From positions 1 through 59,291 of the IMG/VR virus record IMGVR_UViG_3300020438_000039: a stretch of 59,291 nt of DNA; one strand, given 5' to 3'. The notes below the pieces were generated by a model. It was given only the letters and a program-made list of their open reading frames with translations, made no database searches and was not told the origin of the DNA. How positions within the stretch are numbered: the first letter of the stretch is position 1; every line of letters begins with the position of its first letter. Position numbers and translations under genes: made by a program. The stretch comes from a virus. This document shows positions 47,301-50,966 of the stretch, piece after piece.

Positions 47301-48508
47301 GAATTAAGTATTTCTAAATTACTAACCTGTCCATTAGTAACTGTTGCCTTAATTTCTGAAGTTTTTGCACCAGGTTTTGTTGGATCTTGAACAACAACAG
47401 TTGGTGGGTTTGTATCACTATATCCCTTACCACCATCCAATAATTGTACTTCCTTAACACCGTTAACAAGTGCTGTTGCAGAAGCACCACTACCAGTTAA
47501 ACTATTGACAGATACTTTTGGTGGATACTCATATCGATAGTTATCACCATTAACACTTGTAGAAATTCCTGTAAGGCTTCCATCATCATCAATACGAGCA
47601 TATCCTACAGCATCAGAACCAAAAGAAGGAATTGGTGCTTCAACAGCAAATAATTCCAAATATCTACCATTTAAAGGTGGATTTTTAAATATAAATTGAT
47701 CATGATCAATATAAAATTCTTCTTTTGGGATTAAAAGTTGATTATCATATATTGCATAAACGTATTCGTCAATAACTGGTTCATATCTCTCATTATTCCT
47801 AGTAATAGTGAATTGTCTCTTATCATCACCAAAACTATTGGATATATTATCAATTTGTACTATAGGACTCTCAACAAAACCACTCATGTATGTTATAGTA
47901 GTGGAAGATGTGTCATCAGCATCCAATTTTGCTCTAGGAGGCTCAGTAAAGACAATATCAGTACCATCTACAGCAAAATCCAAAACAGGTACTTGTAATT
48001 CACCATATACTTTAACAATTAGATGCTGTGCAGATGGTGGAGCAATAGGATTATCCTGTGATGTTAACGGAAATCTCTGCTTAGAACCATCAAAAAGTGA
48101 TAATGGACTTGCAAGACCAGTCCATTTTAACTGAACCTGCTCATATGAAATACCTGGACTTAACGCAATGTTAGGTGAAGGAGTTGTTTTCTCGTAATAT
48201 ATTACTTCGTCGCCAATTAATAATGAACCATTCTTCTCTAAAAAATCATCAACAGACTCTACAATTATCTTATCATCAGTGGCAGTTATTGGCTCTACAA
48301 TCTTTGTCGTACCATCAAGAATCCCAACATCCAGTTTATCAATATCCAGATATTGTAAGAAATTATTAACTATATTCTGTCCTAGACCAGTTTTTTCCTG
48401 AGATCTATAATAGTACTCAATAAATTTATTAAACAGTGGATAATCCTGTTCAACAAAATCAGGAGTTAATGATTTAACTGACTGAGAGACCTTATTCGTA
48501 TTTGACAT
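23318..48508 (-). CDS. Giant 8396-residue baseplate/tail protein in the gp7 position
   Basis: One unbroken 25.2 kb frame (roughly 0.9 MDa product). It follows gp6 by 6 bases, the place of gp7, the wedge initiator, in T4-like phages; direct homology to T4 gp7 is not visible to me. Parts in order: N-terminal core (DFVEQDYPLFNKFIEYYYRS, residues 15-60); GGxGY cluster (about 300-610); helical core (about 650-720); second GGxGY cluster (1120-1335); YHYH domain (about 1390-1550, IIGWAFDGNPIYGPYGY); beta-propeller-like region (about 1840-2215); LamG-like domain (2220-2440); third GGxGY cluster (3050-3260); SYYYQDFSYAVKSAVSISEW motif (about 3467); second LamG-like domain (4055-4240); YPR repeat array (about 4305-6705); helical GGN domains; a carbohydrate-binding-like jelly roll (about 7410-7650); 'NGILQPPG ... 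FSEPP' units (about 8090-8280). Likely role: wedge anchor carrying long peripheral appendages. Confidence 0.8.
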   Translation of the reverse strand: MSNTNKVSQSVKSLTPDFVEQDYPLFNKFIEYYYRSQEKTGLGQNIVNNFLQYLDIDKLDVGILDGTTKIVEPITATDDKIIVESVDDFLEKNGSLLIGDEVIYYEKTTPSPNIALSPGISYEQVQLKWTGLASPLSLFDGSKQRFPLTSQDNPIAPPSAQHLIVKVYGELQVPVLDFAVDGTDIVFTEPPRAKLDADDTSSTTITYMSGFVESPIVQIDNISNSFGDDKRQFTITRNNERYEPVIDEYVYAIYDNQLLIPKEEFYIDHDQFIFKNPPLNGRYLELFAVEAPIPSFGSDAVGYARIDDDGSLTGISTSVNGDNYRYEYPPKVSVNSLTGSGASATALVNGVKEVQLLDGGKGYSDTNPPTVVVQDPTKPGAKTSEIKATVTNGQVSNLEILNSGNGYTFTPRLTFQQPGGAKIGVPYIVGGSISGTVEVLNKGFGYTTVPEIYVDEPTGEDGIKASLQAVLVDGQVQSINVLNSGQGYESVPRVMIKDPVGAQVLETRVDGDGRVVSIELLSGGSGYDDVPSVYILDDRTDGTGAYAGGTGATAVASIFNGRIIDINIVNFGRDYSAAKPPTIFIQDPPSAEASATVGLNQVTGFIVNQNGSKYTKAQFEGCARAASGITAYTEDGNAVFTNNTTATSAEVDTAVKCLDQLFVKRLLDKYTEQFLPDVPSLDYTKIDVRNAIKSIKDFYSSKGTSFSIAYLFKLLYGETVSISYPKDQIIKPSNATWSIDTILRASLESGDPVNIKDGLITQEADIADPNVQNASALVENFISIKTSELEIFELVLSEETITGTFTVPYKTRLGEPLSTTDSIITVDSTIGWPERNGEFVIGGTEVVQYKEKSLNQFIECTRSVNGIVEDWDSATEVKSNFRIYINKGTLQEVVMNIVGIVDAQQTTLTDTGSYYLPGDKLTVSKLGGTGVNPDLTTWLYNVKKLIEVTSITYGGVNNQSATVTCANPHGLLVGDQVTIYGANPIIYNGSSLVTSRDGEYIFQYNLPQPATVEPQGNILVSIDLNKGKSLNTAIFNAISPYTTNVQNSFFNDQYVYVAATGIPNYEIGPFPGSALLPGNQRKLNRFPKVAQTISTKDLINPGPIGTWVNGVSVWSYKSDLSKTFGAVTGINILNSGKDYDAASPPAITVSGGGGTGATAAVTVDGSINEITVTNGGSGYTTSPLVSIVGGDGSGAAATAIITKGEVSRILINTGGTGYTSQPSITIVGGEGTGAQGTASVRGPIKSIDVTDGGNSYTSKPTISLSSGSGAVAQAIVNNGRIISIAIISAGQGYTTAPEITIQGDGFGAIARATIDVDGENAGRVTGIEIVNRGINYLQGTTVINLTSVGQDALFESDVFEWTYNLESTSIFDDARGGVYTGYNNEYGGEYAHLSNPQRMRYILGDNLYKDAYGKTLEKEDQLGHSPIIGWAFDGNPIYGPYGYTDPTDQGSAVIRLNTSFRLQESLVFDSTTNPYPVRSDGPLLTDVDSDGDYLYPAGKFVEDYEYVFGLGDLDQYNGRFCKTPDYPEGRYCYFVTIDATEDGNALFPYVIGPSYNSVVDTWNLSTSAVQQNIPSGVVRYRDPYENVDIDVSRTPNASTSALTTEDGNVLMFEVEDVNRDGIITADETADPAQMYEESPLQLFDYFPKVKFDSKVDIEVETITKFEDASVTGFTIENPGKNYQVDDILTFDNSGTDGAGVSARISRIKGESVDSYSFENVNGLNYGVLDTNVPHNLVTGDEVFVDYTPIMNNTNKSFKVRQIKGIESIVIDQAGSGYDEEIPPTIIIDGDGTAGKLEAVVSSVGSIDTVNIINSGSNYTTSPRVILSHPQIFKKADYYVTTISNNNYVCVNDVYVNDEKETFYCGKTKDTTGNTVAFISKYSALGVKEWERTLESTDGQFYTEFQKLYVNKNAYTNDEIWVVGNNRPNANMLDVYNPDIILCKYTQSIDGLDATLDFQKGYAGISGANRADYVTCIEKYSDIRYVIGGYTNTNSLNPDDAFIASIDTTGNFAVKRKIASGTLSERLTDMLIIGDSVYFTMETASGPDSKDINLAFGKATIGINAISIDWIKELSNTVYSFLNTSLTIDEFNEFYITATCRLKSDDTTKDSFWVGKLNSEGNIIWNYRYLATGRELTLVDNAVIDIFGDLNVAYTKDDQVTRKTTVGTVKIGYDGTMKKHSTNEFNKNQIEGITVNAMDVDVSGDVYVYGQTQWNRNEFILDFDDGGAPLTDLSAHYTITDQSANNSIRYVSGVAKIDGCNVPANTQTTWENGHIKASSSELGTTLDGDFTIQMMVYIDGDSGLPFSLSQNLMTLCQIGSSQDATGGLWLGFGTGRGLDLTIANSSTQIVNASAISSASSVMLNNTWISVAITKAGNLFSSYVNGVLVASGTISNTTFAGKDLYFGVGPGFGAGVNDFDKDTQGQFFLDDIKLKNRAVTPTSPSDINGLPQASQFGFGYAWTDTAWFAAQIRRYEYDDYIGFGLKIDKNADSDRLGDQGLQTNTQIGFARTNIDVVSGSQLTIGSTGFELAEAGFQSLDFDDATTTMSQDTETLTYAADVWSARTSTVPSPGSQKLRVSAVVKDRYYIKPTSTTVINNIQELTLNQSFDFTVGSKLVLQNANGTFINSGYIIKKDNSVNKIYLAIIHNPWTDDLDNGELITQQFSEQNSYGIIGPLPNDINEIKNYVFTEINNTTPGTFDIDLATFDAPSDIGGTNNLDDFAKLKSFDVNDYSIRIDEVSGGSTYIPGSVVDITSSDITFNAAYSTCQITNLAGVLKITLTSNLTKIVQVSAVANTDEVYVITSTSHYLSNGEMVYIDGNPAQESGGTTYDEYDGAFPVDSVISPLEFTYKLNQAAVTSPSTSAGSVSVYVKSPVLKMYYGHQYLFDLSHSSMVGGNLSFAKDNLYKLEYSFNSIERIGTPGITGQGQPTPTVKVKIDEDIVTNISYYFDPSRTGADSPVIDGSYLDVTDSPYKGIFTISSTAGATITEGADIFKFLLANEPEGNANVSQTSYSTSSLKAVGAIADVRIVNAGGFYTKLPIVTDIQSTRNIERVQINEPGTEYAIGVYNSVPIQGDGEGGLVSILVNDGSDDDGITIPGQIQEVVVTSPGKAYTTAYVDIEGIPGILGPGLQGSGAVLTVVIPPFGTEASIFTRGDKVGKIKKLKNNNFGYDYPHDYTLRPEITFPINAQLTSTSILESITVTNPGSGYSLAPAVIVQGGGGFGAQAEASIKNGRLDNIVVKDPGAGYSSTPQVSLRSSFNYVVNLDLGLLQFAYPHGIPNGAELSLAVTDTGDGADFPLSAGATGRLNGVTTYYAISGSANSLEDDQLKIAITEANAELGDGLTFVNAGDGRQSVLTESFGGAAEANVITSTFLEGELVYQGESLDIATATGYVSTNSGWQVGPRILKIVNHDGVFSENERITGVISKSSGIISDLKVARGVLDIGSITKTTGQFIDDVGKPSEIIQKIQDSYYYQDFSYAVKSAVSISEWKEILIRNVHPASFKVFGELNLNEYGQIPNKETFFQLTKSVELAQEAVVPNIQSFALVEPIYSEFNNTEVLFRQKRLTSSENILTSVVQRVDNIDHLFDGERIAFPLTVEGGTVVANANQLMIVLNGVVQNPNTSFQIQGDSIVFSEPPSPPASVKYANLTISQIQTYNLTWNNQSGIYPLIGNSLIGTSSQARLIVTSVTGDVISGYMDEGTFILGELCTVSATGFSGNLVDITAVSNIGLYTYGETVTNLQGDTAKVEQINLETGAESPVCDLRYAIGPSTTEFEVVPVDSTGPLPAGTIDVVENDGFRIGSEIMEVLTVVDGSESTTITVVRGVLGTQATAQQEGSPMYSTDINVTEALTLSKTAGTYQSTPGLYNIQLNDVIIGAKSGTVSRITTASVYQDPVTGEFIGQVDISPGSSFFGLLFNRITSTSYPNVVIDDISKSQISIVDFDDNATAYNTNFPSNEIVSNYIIPYSNEVGTLQIGEDIRNYKIEYGNNTGEFTAGEDGRVRKISMYDKEGDGFFNAGQIIRTRDTKAEVIGYNQARGIVYLGKIGRSLQDGQDYYEFDFANDAVISSTHKKFGSTSLSLDGAGDYISVASTSEIAFGTGEYTIEFWCRPDTAALAGLAEIYDTRTSDPEISGRIYLNGAQIRYNVNGSDIVTSGATVIPTNNTWYHIAVSRTGTTVKLFLDGVEVGSATDSSTYVARPIRIGATYSATNAFAGYIDEFRISSVARYTGAFNAPAGIHQGDVDTKVLLHFDSAAGDKFVDDWSGGESFSNAEYFNNDPIVASRRYIGDHTYVGGTVSGAVIIQQGIVPKDVTDATYNGLTGDLVLTIGSHSYTTSNTVKIAHNSLTFTCDMDSNATQHTYPRVTDPVYDTAIAITAVTATTITVNVGVAIQQGFAKNSHRYNNAGQLILKNLEFIAKEVVYMINHRFPNFTVIGGDANCEDDVKDICRSIVADMRNGGNDKTWLATSYYIDRTDTANVKLLNIETEVRETIWAYNKLDLMLEFIVTNSEWKPVGDHGLKQYTDTSITDSSTTSFTYKTPTGATYDADTGNLTMTDVGHGLVGRRSVTVQNGTTYNAETGILSVTSASHLFQNGDKVMLEKESLTFTCDMDGHKTEHKYPRASDPALAGWLTVSNSQTNTFDLDVGKSPLLVFNPTGGSYDASTGHMKLQIGNNILTPGTNIKVAPNSIYFRCTSDGLQAVKKYPRTTDPIAGKPTPIAYDGEQLSASFANYTPTTGVMKITAGKTFTPLDATYNAVNGMMNLTIPDHGMVAGDTVRLEDGAITFTCGMDDHYSTHAYPRTTDPKRGLQLSITNVQTHSFSVNVGISPKVQLTPNNGIYNPTTGMMTLEFNTAHGLTAGTSIKIAKESLTFSCGFGGASGDAAKKSYPRSTDPFYDTAVKIESATTNAITIKILENVPSTNTDTHTWVGATTGCIHTGGDYEHIFYSALTNGVVANKHGLINGDRIKLATDSLTFVCQLDNQITEHSYPRATDPYNGRWMAVSNVGANTFDVNVGISPDTSSHIFKSAYLNGITKRDGSITLDVGKSPRVGYDVAGATYDPLTGDMVLNVGIHNLLENQTIQIADNGLSFTCSMDGNATTHSYPRLTDPSRKHALNITDVGETSKTITGAGYTPSTGRMTLTVNGHNLNPATTHTPTDATYNPATGELELTIVGHSFVNGDRILLDDDCLTFTCGKDNHQSQHTYPRASDPSSMKWLSVQNIHVDRFTVNIGKSQDLSDHRFISATSTCLKRAKDSVKFDDDSITFRCDKDAQATDHTYPRVSDPVHQQWIPVTESLDVNTIVLNVGKSSDTSTHAYQTATSGGLKVQTGYVTVNVGKTPTVSHNPSSVTYNPGTGSMAMSIGNHYLRGGSQHTASTASYEASTGIMTITVANHGFSVGDYIKFAENSITFTCTMNGNATNKQYPRSTDPSFNKWLAVVGITTDTFKVNVGASPLVKHNVTTATFDPATGLIEATIGSHSLEVGEPIMLKDYGFSFSCGLDGDTVSKLYPRETGFIQNAGVADPAWRTPVVITAKSATTITFNVGTSSDVTAHNWTGGTSSEAIISGGDYNHTFVTASTNGVYRTNETVMIGEESMTFTCDFNGDGNSTQKKYPRASGSNAPGGADYAYNKPVPITSVGTNAHTPTLATYVPATGVMNIQLVNHGFALSTNHTVTAATFTPTTGVMKLTVAGHGFQDGDRIKLADGSLRFTCNKDSNASNHDYPRTSDFASNRWLPIFNTSKNFFYVNVGNMFGPAPISHTTTHAFVSAVANGLTKANSCIKLAENALTFTCGKDNGASEHSYPRRSDPSFNEWLPLSNVLADSFDVYIGKASDTSTHTFVSAADSSLHSQTGTINLNVGISTDTTTHNYVAATKLTPTNAAYNPTTGVMTITVNDHNMANGEQVMIDDGAIKLSCAFGGASGGAAQKDYPRSSDPASGRWLSVSNVSTNSFDVQVLDVVPSTNTDTHSFVSAVSNSITRGILRTGGNHSHTFAKARKNAVIAGGIYRHEFVSPSAYTVTDGAYNPTTGVMTLTIPNHGFESGDHIMMDDDSIVFNCSFGGSATDKSYPRSFDPISGKYVPIGNVTTDTFTIQVLDSTPSTNTDAHTFVSASIGGVHRAVLHTGGVYNHTFKSATINGIYNQGQSIEILPDALKFTCDMDGAETNHPYPRKTDPAYKSALPITHYTADTFTVNVGSTTFGDNRNYTSYTPSFAAYDPSTGVLILTLEGHSLTSDDYVILDDNALKFTCLMDNNQTTKSYPRPGHDVRAARKKLKILGTTVNTISLNVGVAQANQTFTPSDASYDAESGEMTLTIGQHGMRVGANVTIANESLRFTCGMDGNGSNKDYPRATDPYGDLKSIPITHVGHTHGTVTNAVYTPGSGLMVLTVPAHGYSNGDYIQIADESLTLRCLLDGNSTDHAYPRSTDYASGRWLQISNKTNDTFEVNVGSSSDTTTHIFQKAATKGIRRQSGVITVNVGKSPVKGYDVTDASFVPGTGLLTVTIGNHSLSTGTAIRIANNSLVFRCDQDGQGSDHSYPRANGQSGASGNDPAWNTAVNITGVTPTSITLDVGTSSNTTTHVFQNANNRYSPTNASYNPSTGVMTLTLANHGFVNGEHVKISDGGLKFTCAHDNYETTHAYPRSTDPVSNKWIPISNVQTNTFDIQVLDVVPSTNITAHTFHSVVANCLTRSVITTGGDYTHTFVGNQGSNTVSYTPQATHTFVSCDPGAVKHQLTIHNFAQTTANGIKVLNYNTSDCTDVQTTIENLISIVTDTLDSALQNPPVDYLGSLVRYSPPHEFLGGRIYSYYEEEFPINWHDGTEDIMFTNQIGAAGKYRFIDAANLVQLNAGPIVDKASNDMLTLYPDLALDMPRNFDGSGAGTLQCKTDLALILQEFIKDLRDGGNFNTVNVAKRYLGTNDILLHIRLQAFQSAYAHERLAFYMKQAVNGDLTTGNTDKIIVGAWGITESVSASFTPTGATYEPTTGELVLTIGSHSLVKGRMIRIATNGLTFRCLEDSNGSDHTYPRTTDPVFESNIEITDVTATTVTVNVGISSNTTLHTFQSAVTDAVTAPADCTNVTTAIDNLVTIANDIIAPTNADFAIAADRLYFNRDGIASEITGLTSAEFTYMLDTSQQFAFSYPEPGGETTCQRDIKLIILGIISDLQTGGNNSTIAAMEYYLSSAMQIINVEDELLATVYAIEQLGFLCEHAVKGELRIRGGSGVDPLYAYVHSFDDPYTDSETPTDMSVVGTRIKELVNTAINLLVPGKRPMRGAAKNLIYNRGYYKEEITTLVNAQFGTNTWLYNDWVDSIITNMSHDLLTTDISDSSIAHNITIESVVGRFEVGELITSDKGSAKVLEYNSETWDLIIGEFVGTPWTSNTSLTGTKSNAQAIVSVNGVGSSYTWFNSPGNVRTINFAKNITSNISGQVSGLNLFSNPELFVPNWTGTGVGFSDNFTDAPDNTRTATKLISSNAGGEHTVDRTYDLTAFDTWDDGNITFDDITNSFDEGGSGTGDDQQYTFSCFFKKAEYEQVRFHIILDDGTAGEQSVFFDLNMNTGNTGTLFIPQGGISGDAYGAVPYGGGWYRAYVTTTFSFGFTELKARINVSNENNQLSYTGDGTKGVYAWGTKLSKGTLDPYTSASDGIFYADGEFNIKRYALDRLEEYIIAAMTDSLTSPSPEAGYLKFFSADAAGYYDIRSVSRVVRDNLKLLSEQLAVDTYYTTITVNNGITIPTYTYGTRELPVGLGGGLKPSDYLYGTNSDSYAELETIVPNKGEIVKIYQRFRFDGDVVDGPWVMNETVAKNGDATVTGVIYGIHEDENFSYLDLEITGNPWSITDYVVGSTNNTTAQISLIEDRIQIIDLDGEFDATVPFKGYTSGGTATPTNFLRNEAAILDNTGGTLTVDTETLVGSFEKTSVVYPETSRQFVTVSKYNGLDIGVGDRIASNGYVRIGISIISDLSQFSVGNRLYKVIGGVADQNNYAIITEVDVDNNFLYIADYQGDNITNGDLVGDYGLGGNFPVGYASVITRVETPGAGAALVQDIRPDGQYKRLYLSDIIGTFDLKDSVIGPGDYRAAVQAKVDLNARVKRAFKGFDGTQDTFNLTIDNGNNYLPDPEGHLLVYINGILQPPGGTNAYTAFSNQIQFSEPPEIGASFTGFYVGKLRQLDDISFEFDSLRQSFNLKRNDVFYSLTLTEGVQSSTIRPENNIIVSLNGVIQEPGVGFEIVGSRIIFSEIPRVGSTFVAFSYVGSEADVDAAEVVPPIEPGDFIDIQGETADREVAVIESSNSLITFDYLGSVFGQNAKASANLTSGFINDVQVTSGGSGYTTRPNVRIDSISGFDGNIRALVGVAGVEMNAAGSGYKDPTVTVETTVPLDWNAPNLADYGEEEVDPETP
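25570..26270 (-). other. Carbohydrate-binding-like jelly-roll domain in the giant protein
   Basis: Within the giant protein, about residues 7410-7650 show the pattern common to sugar-binding jelly rolls of phage tail proteins: LNLFSNPELFVPNWTGTG, later YTFSCFFKKAE, then GGGWYRAYVTTTF and finally GVYAWGTKLSKGTLDPY. This suggests contact with host surface glycans, but the ligand cannot be read from sequence. Confidence 0.55.
26850..27290 (-). other. Helical CxxD ... GGN domain, copy 3, in the giant protein
   Basis: Residues CQRDIKLIILGIISDLQTGG followed by NNSTIAAMEYYLS, and further E-x-x-L and AVKGEL phrases, form a helical segment of roughly 120 residues. Copies at about 27620-28260 (CKTDLALILQEFIKDLRDGG) and about 34940-35310 (CEDDVKDICRSIVADMRNGG) share the same Cys, Asp, GGN and helical spacing. 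These three bracket the YPR array. I do not recognise the family. Confidence 0.6.
28400..35590 (-). repeat. YPR repeat array (22 copies here, a 23rd at about 27300-27600)
   Basis: The encoded unit averages about 100 residues: GVMTLTIxxHGxxxGDxIKI, then xxSLxFTCxxDGNxTxHxYPRxTDP, then xxWLPIxNVxTxTFxVNVGxSxDTxTHxF. The YPR codons fall near bases 35416, 34643, 34385, 34107, 33836, 33535, 33190, 32885, 32660, 32227, 31975, 31660, 31328, 31089, 30709, 30296, 29996, 29722, 29458, 29237, 28890, 28582 and 27431. Each unit has one invariant Cys in the FTC-type position and usually a His two residues before YPR. Copies have diverged clearly, so the array is old and under selection rather than a recent slippage product. 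Confidence 0.85.
35790..36340 (-). other. LamG / concanavalin-like domain in the giant protein
   Basis: Residues about 4057-4240 show the LamG-like pattern: GSTSLSLDGAGDYISV, then YTIEFWCRP, NNTWYHIAVSRTGTTVKLFL and GYIDEFRISSVARY. Such domains bind glycans or protein surfaces. A more diverged example lies at about 41190-41850 (DFTIQMMVYIDGD, then NTWISVAITKAG and FLDDIKL). Confidence 0.7.
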
Positions 48509-48514
48509 CTAATT

Positions 48515-50539
48515 TTAGAAACAAGTCGAGCTGTTTGGATCACCTGTATTAGTAATCGGAGTTACCTCAACCAAACTTGGTGTTTGGTTAAATGTTTGTG
48601 GTGTCAAACTATTTAGAGGTATAGTGGTAGGTGGAATAGTTCCAATTGGCATTACCGTCACTTCTGGATTAACTACATTGATAATAGTACCAGGTGTAGA
48701 CGCTGGAATCGTTGTATTATTACCTGGAATAAAGAGTACTGGAAGTTTCAAAGTAGTAGGTAATTTAGTAGGATCAATAACAGTACCTGATCCTGTTACA
48801 GGATCAGTTAAATCTAGATTTGTGCTATCAGGAACATCATCACCTGCACCAACAATATTAATAGGACCTATGCATATTTCTCCAGTATCATAATTGATAC
48901 TACCAGCAGAATTATTAGTATAAACCTTCTTATTTCCAGTATTATAGTATGTTTTTAGTTTACCAAATCCATCATCTTCAAATAATTGATCAATACCTGG
49001 TCTATCAGCAGTCCTAAAGTTTCCAGAAAGTATAACTGGTTCTTTATTACATGCCCCATCTGTATTACTAGGAGCACTATTATAAAGAGCACCACCAGTA
49101 GAAATACAATAAGTATTTGTCTGGTCTGCATCAGCTCTAATATACTTTAAAAGAGAGGTTTGAACAGAAACGTCACTAACTGCCTTATCTGCTAAAGCAA
49201 TTGCTTTTTGGAACTGTTGGTTTCTAAATGTAGAGTTAAAGTTATTAATTTGAGTTTGTGTAGCCCAATCATTAATAGCATTTTGAATATTAGTCTTAAT
49301 ATCAGATGTATTGCTTGTTACACCAGTATCATAAAGAACAAAGACTTTAGGATAGATATAAAGCTCATCTGGATCAATAACAACAGGATCTATAGATGCC
49401 ATTGAGTATGATCTTAATTTTTTCTGCAAATCTTTCTTAGACTGGTCATTCAAAAGAGATCCAGTCTTAGTTTTAACAGCAACGTATACTTTACCGTATA
49501 TTGGAGGTGTTAAAGAATCTCCACCATAAGCAACAACAGACTCAGCATTAGAATAAAGATTTTTAGTAATAACAGAGTAATCCTGTGCTGTTACTGCTCT
49601 ATATTGAGAAGCATAGAATCTTGGAGCCATATACTTAATAGATTCTACTGATTCTGGATTATCACCCATTTGAGAACGTTCTTCAGTAGAAAGAATAATA
49701 TTAGAGTTAGAAATTGTTATATTATTACTATCTTCCATACTTCCAATATAACCAAAACCCGTCACTTCATTTGCTTCTTTCCCAGAACAGGTCAAATACT
49801 CAAAATTAATAACTTCACCATCTTTTAATTTTCTACCAATACTATCATCACCAAATCTCACTCGATACCTCATATCTTCACCTTCAGAGATGAAATAACT
49901 ACGTGTATTACCAGTTAGATTGGTAACAGTTTCTACAGCGTTATAGAGGTCTGAAGTGGTAGAAGATTCGTTTGCTTTAACTGTAACCTTTAAAGTCTCT
50001 ATATCAGCGTCTTCTGAAGGAATTTTATATTCTTGAGTCTGGAAAGTATTAACAGTATATGAAAAATTAATTACAGATCCTTCATTGATAGTAACACAAT
50101 TAAAAATTGCTTTACCAGTTACAGTATCAACTTCTGCAGTAATATCTTGTAAAGTATTCCAAATATAATTACTACCTCTTGCAACTGGACCCTTTTTCAA
50201 AGTAACTGAACTAGGATATGCCTGATTAGTCTGCTCTGTTTGTACTTCTAATTTTACTGCTGCTTTAGAACATGTAATTGATCTAGGAACATAATTTAGT
50301 AGTTTAGCAATATTAACAACATTATCTCTAATTGTAGCTGATGGTAAAAATACCTCATTCATTGCCATATTAGACATAAATGCTGAATAATAACTATTAT
50401 ACGCTAAAACATCAACAAGATATGATAGTGTAGATCCATTAAAATCATAATCTGTGAACTCATCTCTAGTCCTCAAATATGAATTTATAGAAGCTTTGAT
50501 ATCTTCAAAGTCTAATGCTGTTAACTTATTCGGTTGCAT
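48515..50539 (-). CDS. 6: Baseplate wedge protein gp6
   Basis: This 674-residue protein is close in length to T4 gp6 (about 660) and shows its typical N-terminus: LTALDFEDIKASINSYLR, DYDFNGSTLSYLVDVLAYNS and MAMNEVFLPSATIRDNVVNI, followed by a central RYRVRFGDDSIGRKL and YRAVTAQDYSVI. gp6 belongs to the baseplate J-like family and dimerises to link the six wedges into a ring around the hub. The last 90 residues are Pro/Thr-rich and low in complexity (ending near PITNTGDPNSSTCF), which looks like an extension of the core protein. It begins one base after gp25 ends, in the conserved 25-6 order, and stops 6 bases before the giant gene. Confidence 0.9.
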   Translation of the reverse strand: MQPNKLTALDFEDIKASINSYLRTRDEFTDYDFNGSTLSYLVDVLAYNSYYSAFMSNMAMNEVFLPSATIRDNVVNIAKLLNYVPRSITCSKAAVKLEVQTEQTNQAYPSSVTLKKGPVARGSNYIWNTLQDITAEVDTVTGKAIFNCVTINEGSVINFSYTVNTFQTQEYKIPSEDADIETLKVTVKANESSTTSDLYNAVETVTNLTGNTRSYFISEGEDMRYRVRFGDDSIGRKLKDGEVINFEYLTCSGKEANEVTGFGYIGSMEDSNNITISNSNIILSTEERSQMGDNPESVESIKYMAPRFYASQYRAVTAQDYSVITKNLYSNAESVVAYGGDSLTPPIYGKVYVAVKTKTGSLLNDQSKKDLQKKLRSYSMASIDPVVIDPDELYIYPKVFVLYDTGVTSNTSDIKTNIQNAINDWATQTQINNFNSTFRNQQFQKAIALADKAVSDVSVQTSLLKYIRADADQTNTYCISTGGALYNSAPSNTDGACNKEPVILSGNFRTADRPGIDQLFEDDGFGKLKTYYNTGNKKVYTNNSAGSINYDTGEICIGPINIVGAGDDVPDSTNLDLTDPVTGSGTVIDPTKLPTTLKLPVLFIPGNNTTIPASTPGTIINVVNPEVTVMPIGTIPPTTIPLNSLTPQTFNQTPSLVEVTPITNTGDPNSSTCF

Positions 50540-50540
50540 T

Positions 50541-50966
50541 TTAAGTAGGTCTCTGTAATACGAATGCTATAGATTCCACAATAGGTAAGCCAACAACCTT
50601 ATATCTAACGGATACTGATACTTTACCTGAACTATAATATGGAGTTAAATTACAAGATAATAATTGTACTCGACTTTCATACTGATTAATGGTATTTATG
50701 ATGTCACTTTGTATTGAATCGACTGAGAATGCATCCAACTGTTCAAAAAGTCTTTGATATATTCCACAACCAACATTACTTCTAAATAATTTTTCTCCTG
50801 GTCTAGTTAAGACTAGATTTTTGATAGATTGTTTAATTGAATTTTCATTTGATACCTTTGAACAATCATCAGTAAACCTATTTTTAGAAAATGCAATATT
50901 AATATCAGCAAACCGCCTGGATTTACCTTTAGTTAAATCTGCTCCTGTTATTGGTTTTAATGCCAC
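50541..50966 (-). CDS. 25: Baseplate wedge protein gp25
   Basis: This 141-residue protein matches the gp25-like (lysozyme-like fold) baseplate family: RRFADINIAFSKNRFTDD near the N-terminus, then IKQSIKNLVLTRPGEKLFRS with the family Pro-Gly-Glu-Lys motif, then NVGCGIYQRLFEQLD and a C-terminal SVSVRYKVVGLPIVESIAFVL strand region. T4 gp25 is 132 residues. gp25 contacts gp6 and the sheath base and helps start sheath assembly. The start is a GTG at 50966 overlapping the previous stop as TAGTG, with GAAGGTGA upstream as ribosome-binding site; no ATG fits better. Confidence 0.9.
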   Translation of the reverse strand: MALKPITGADLTKGKSRRFADINIAFSKNRFTDDCSKVSNENSIKQSIKNLVLTRPGEKLFRSNVGCGIYQRLFEQLDAFSVDSIQSDIINTINQYESRVQLLSCNLTPYYSSGKVSVSVRYKVVGLPIVESIAFVLQRPT

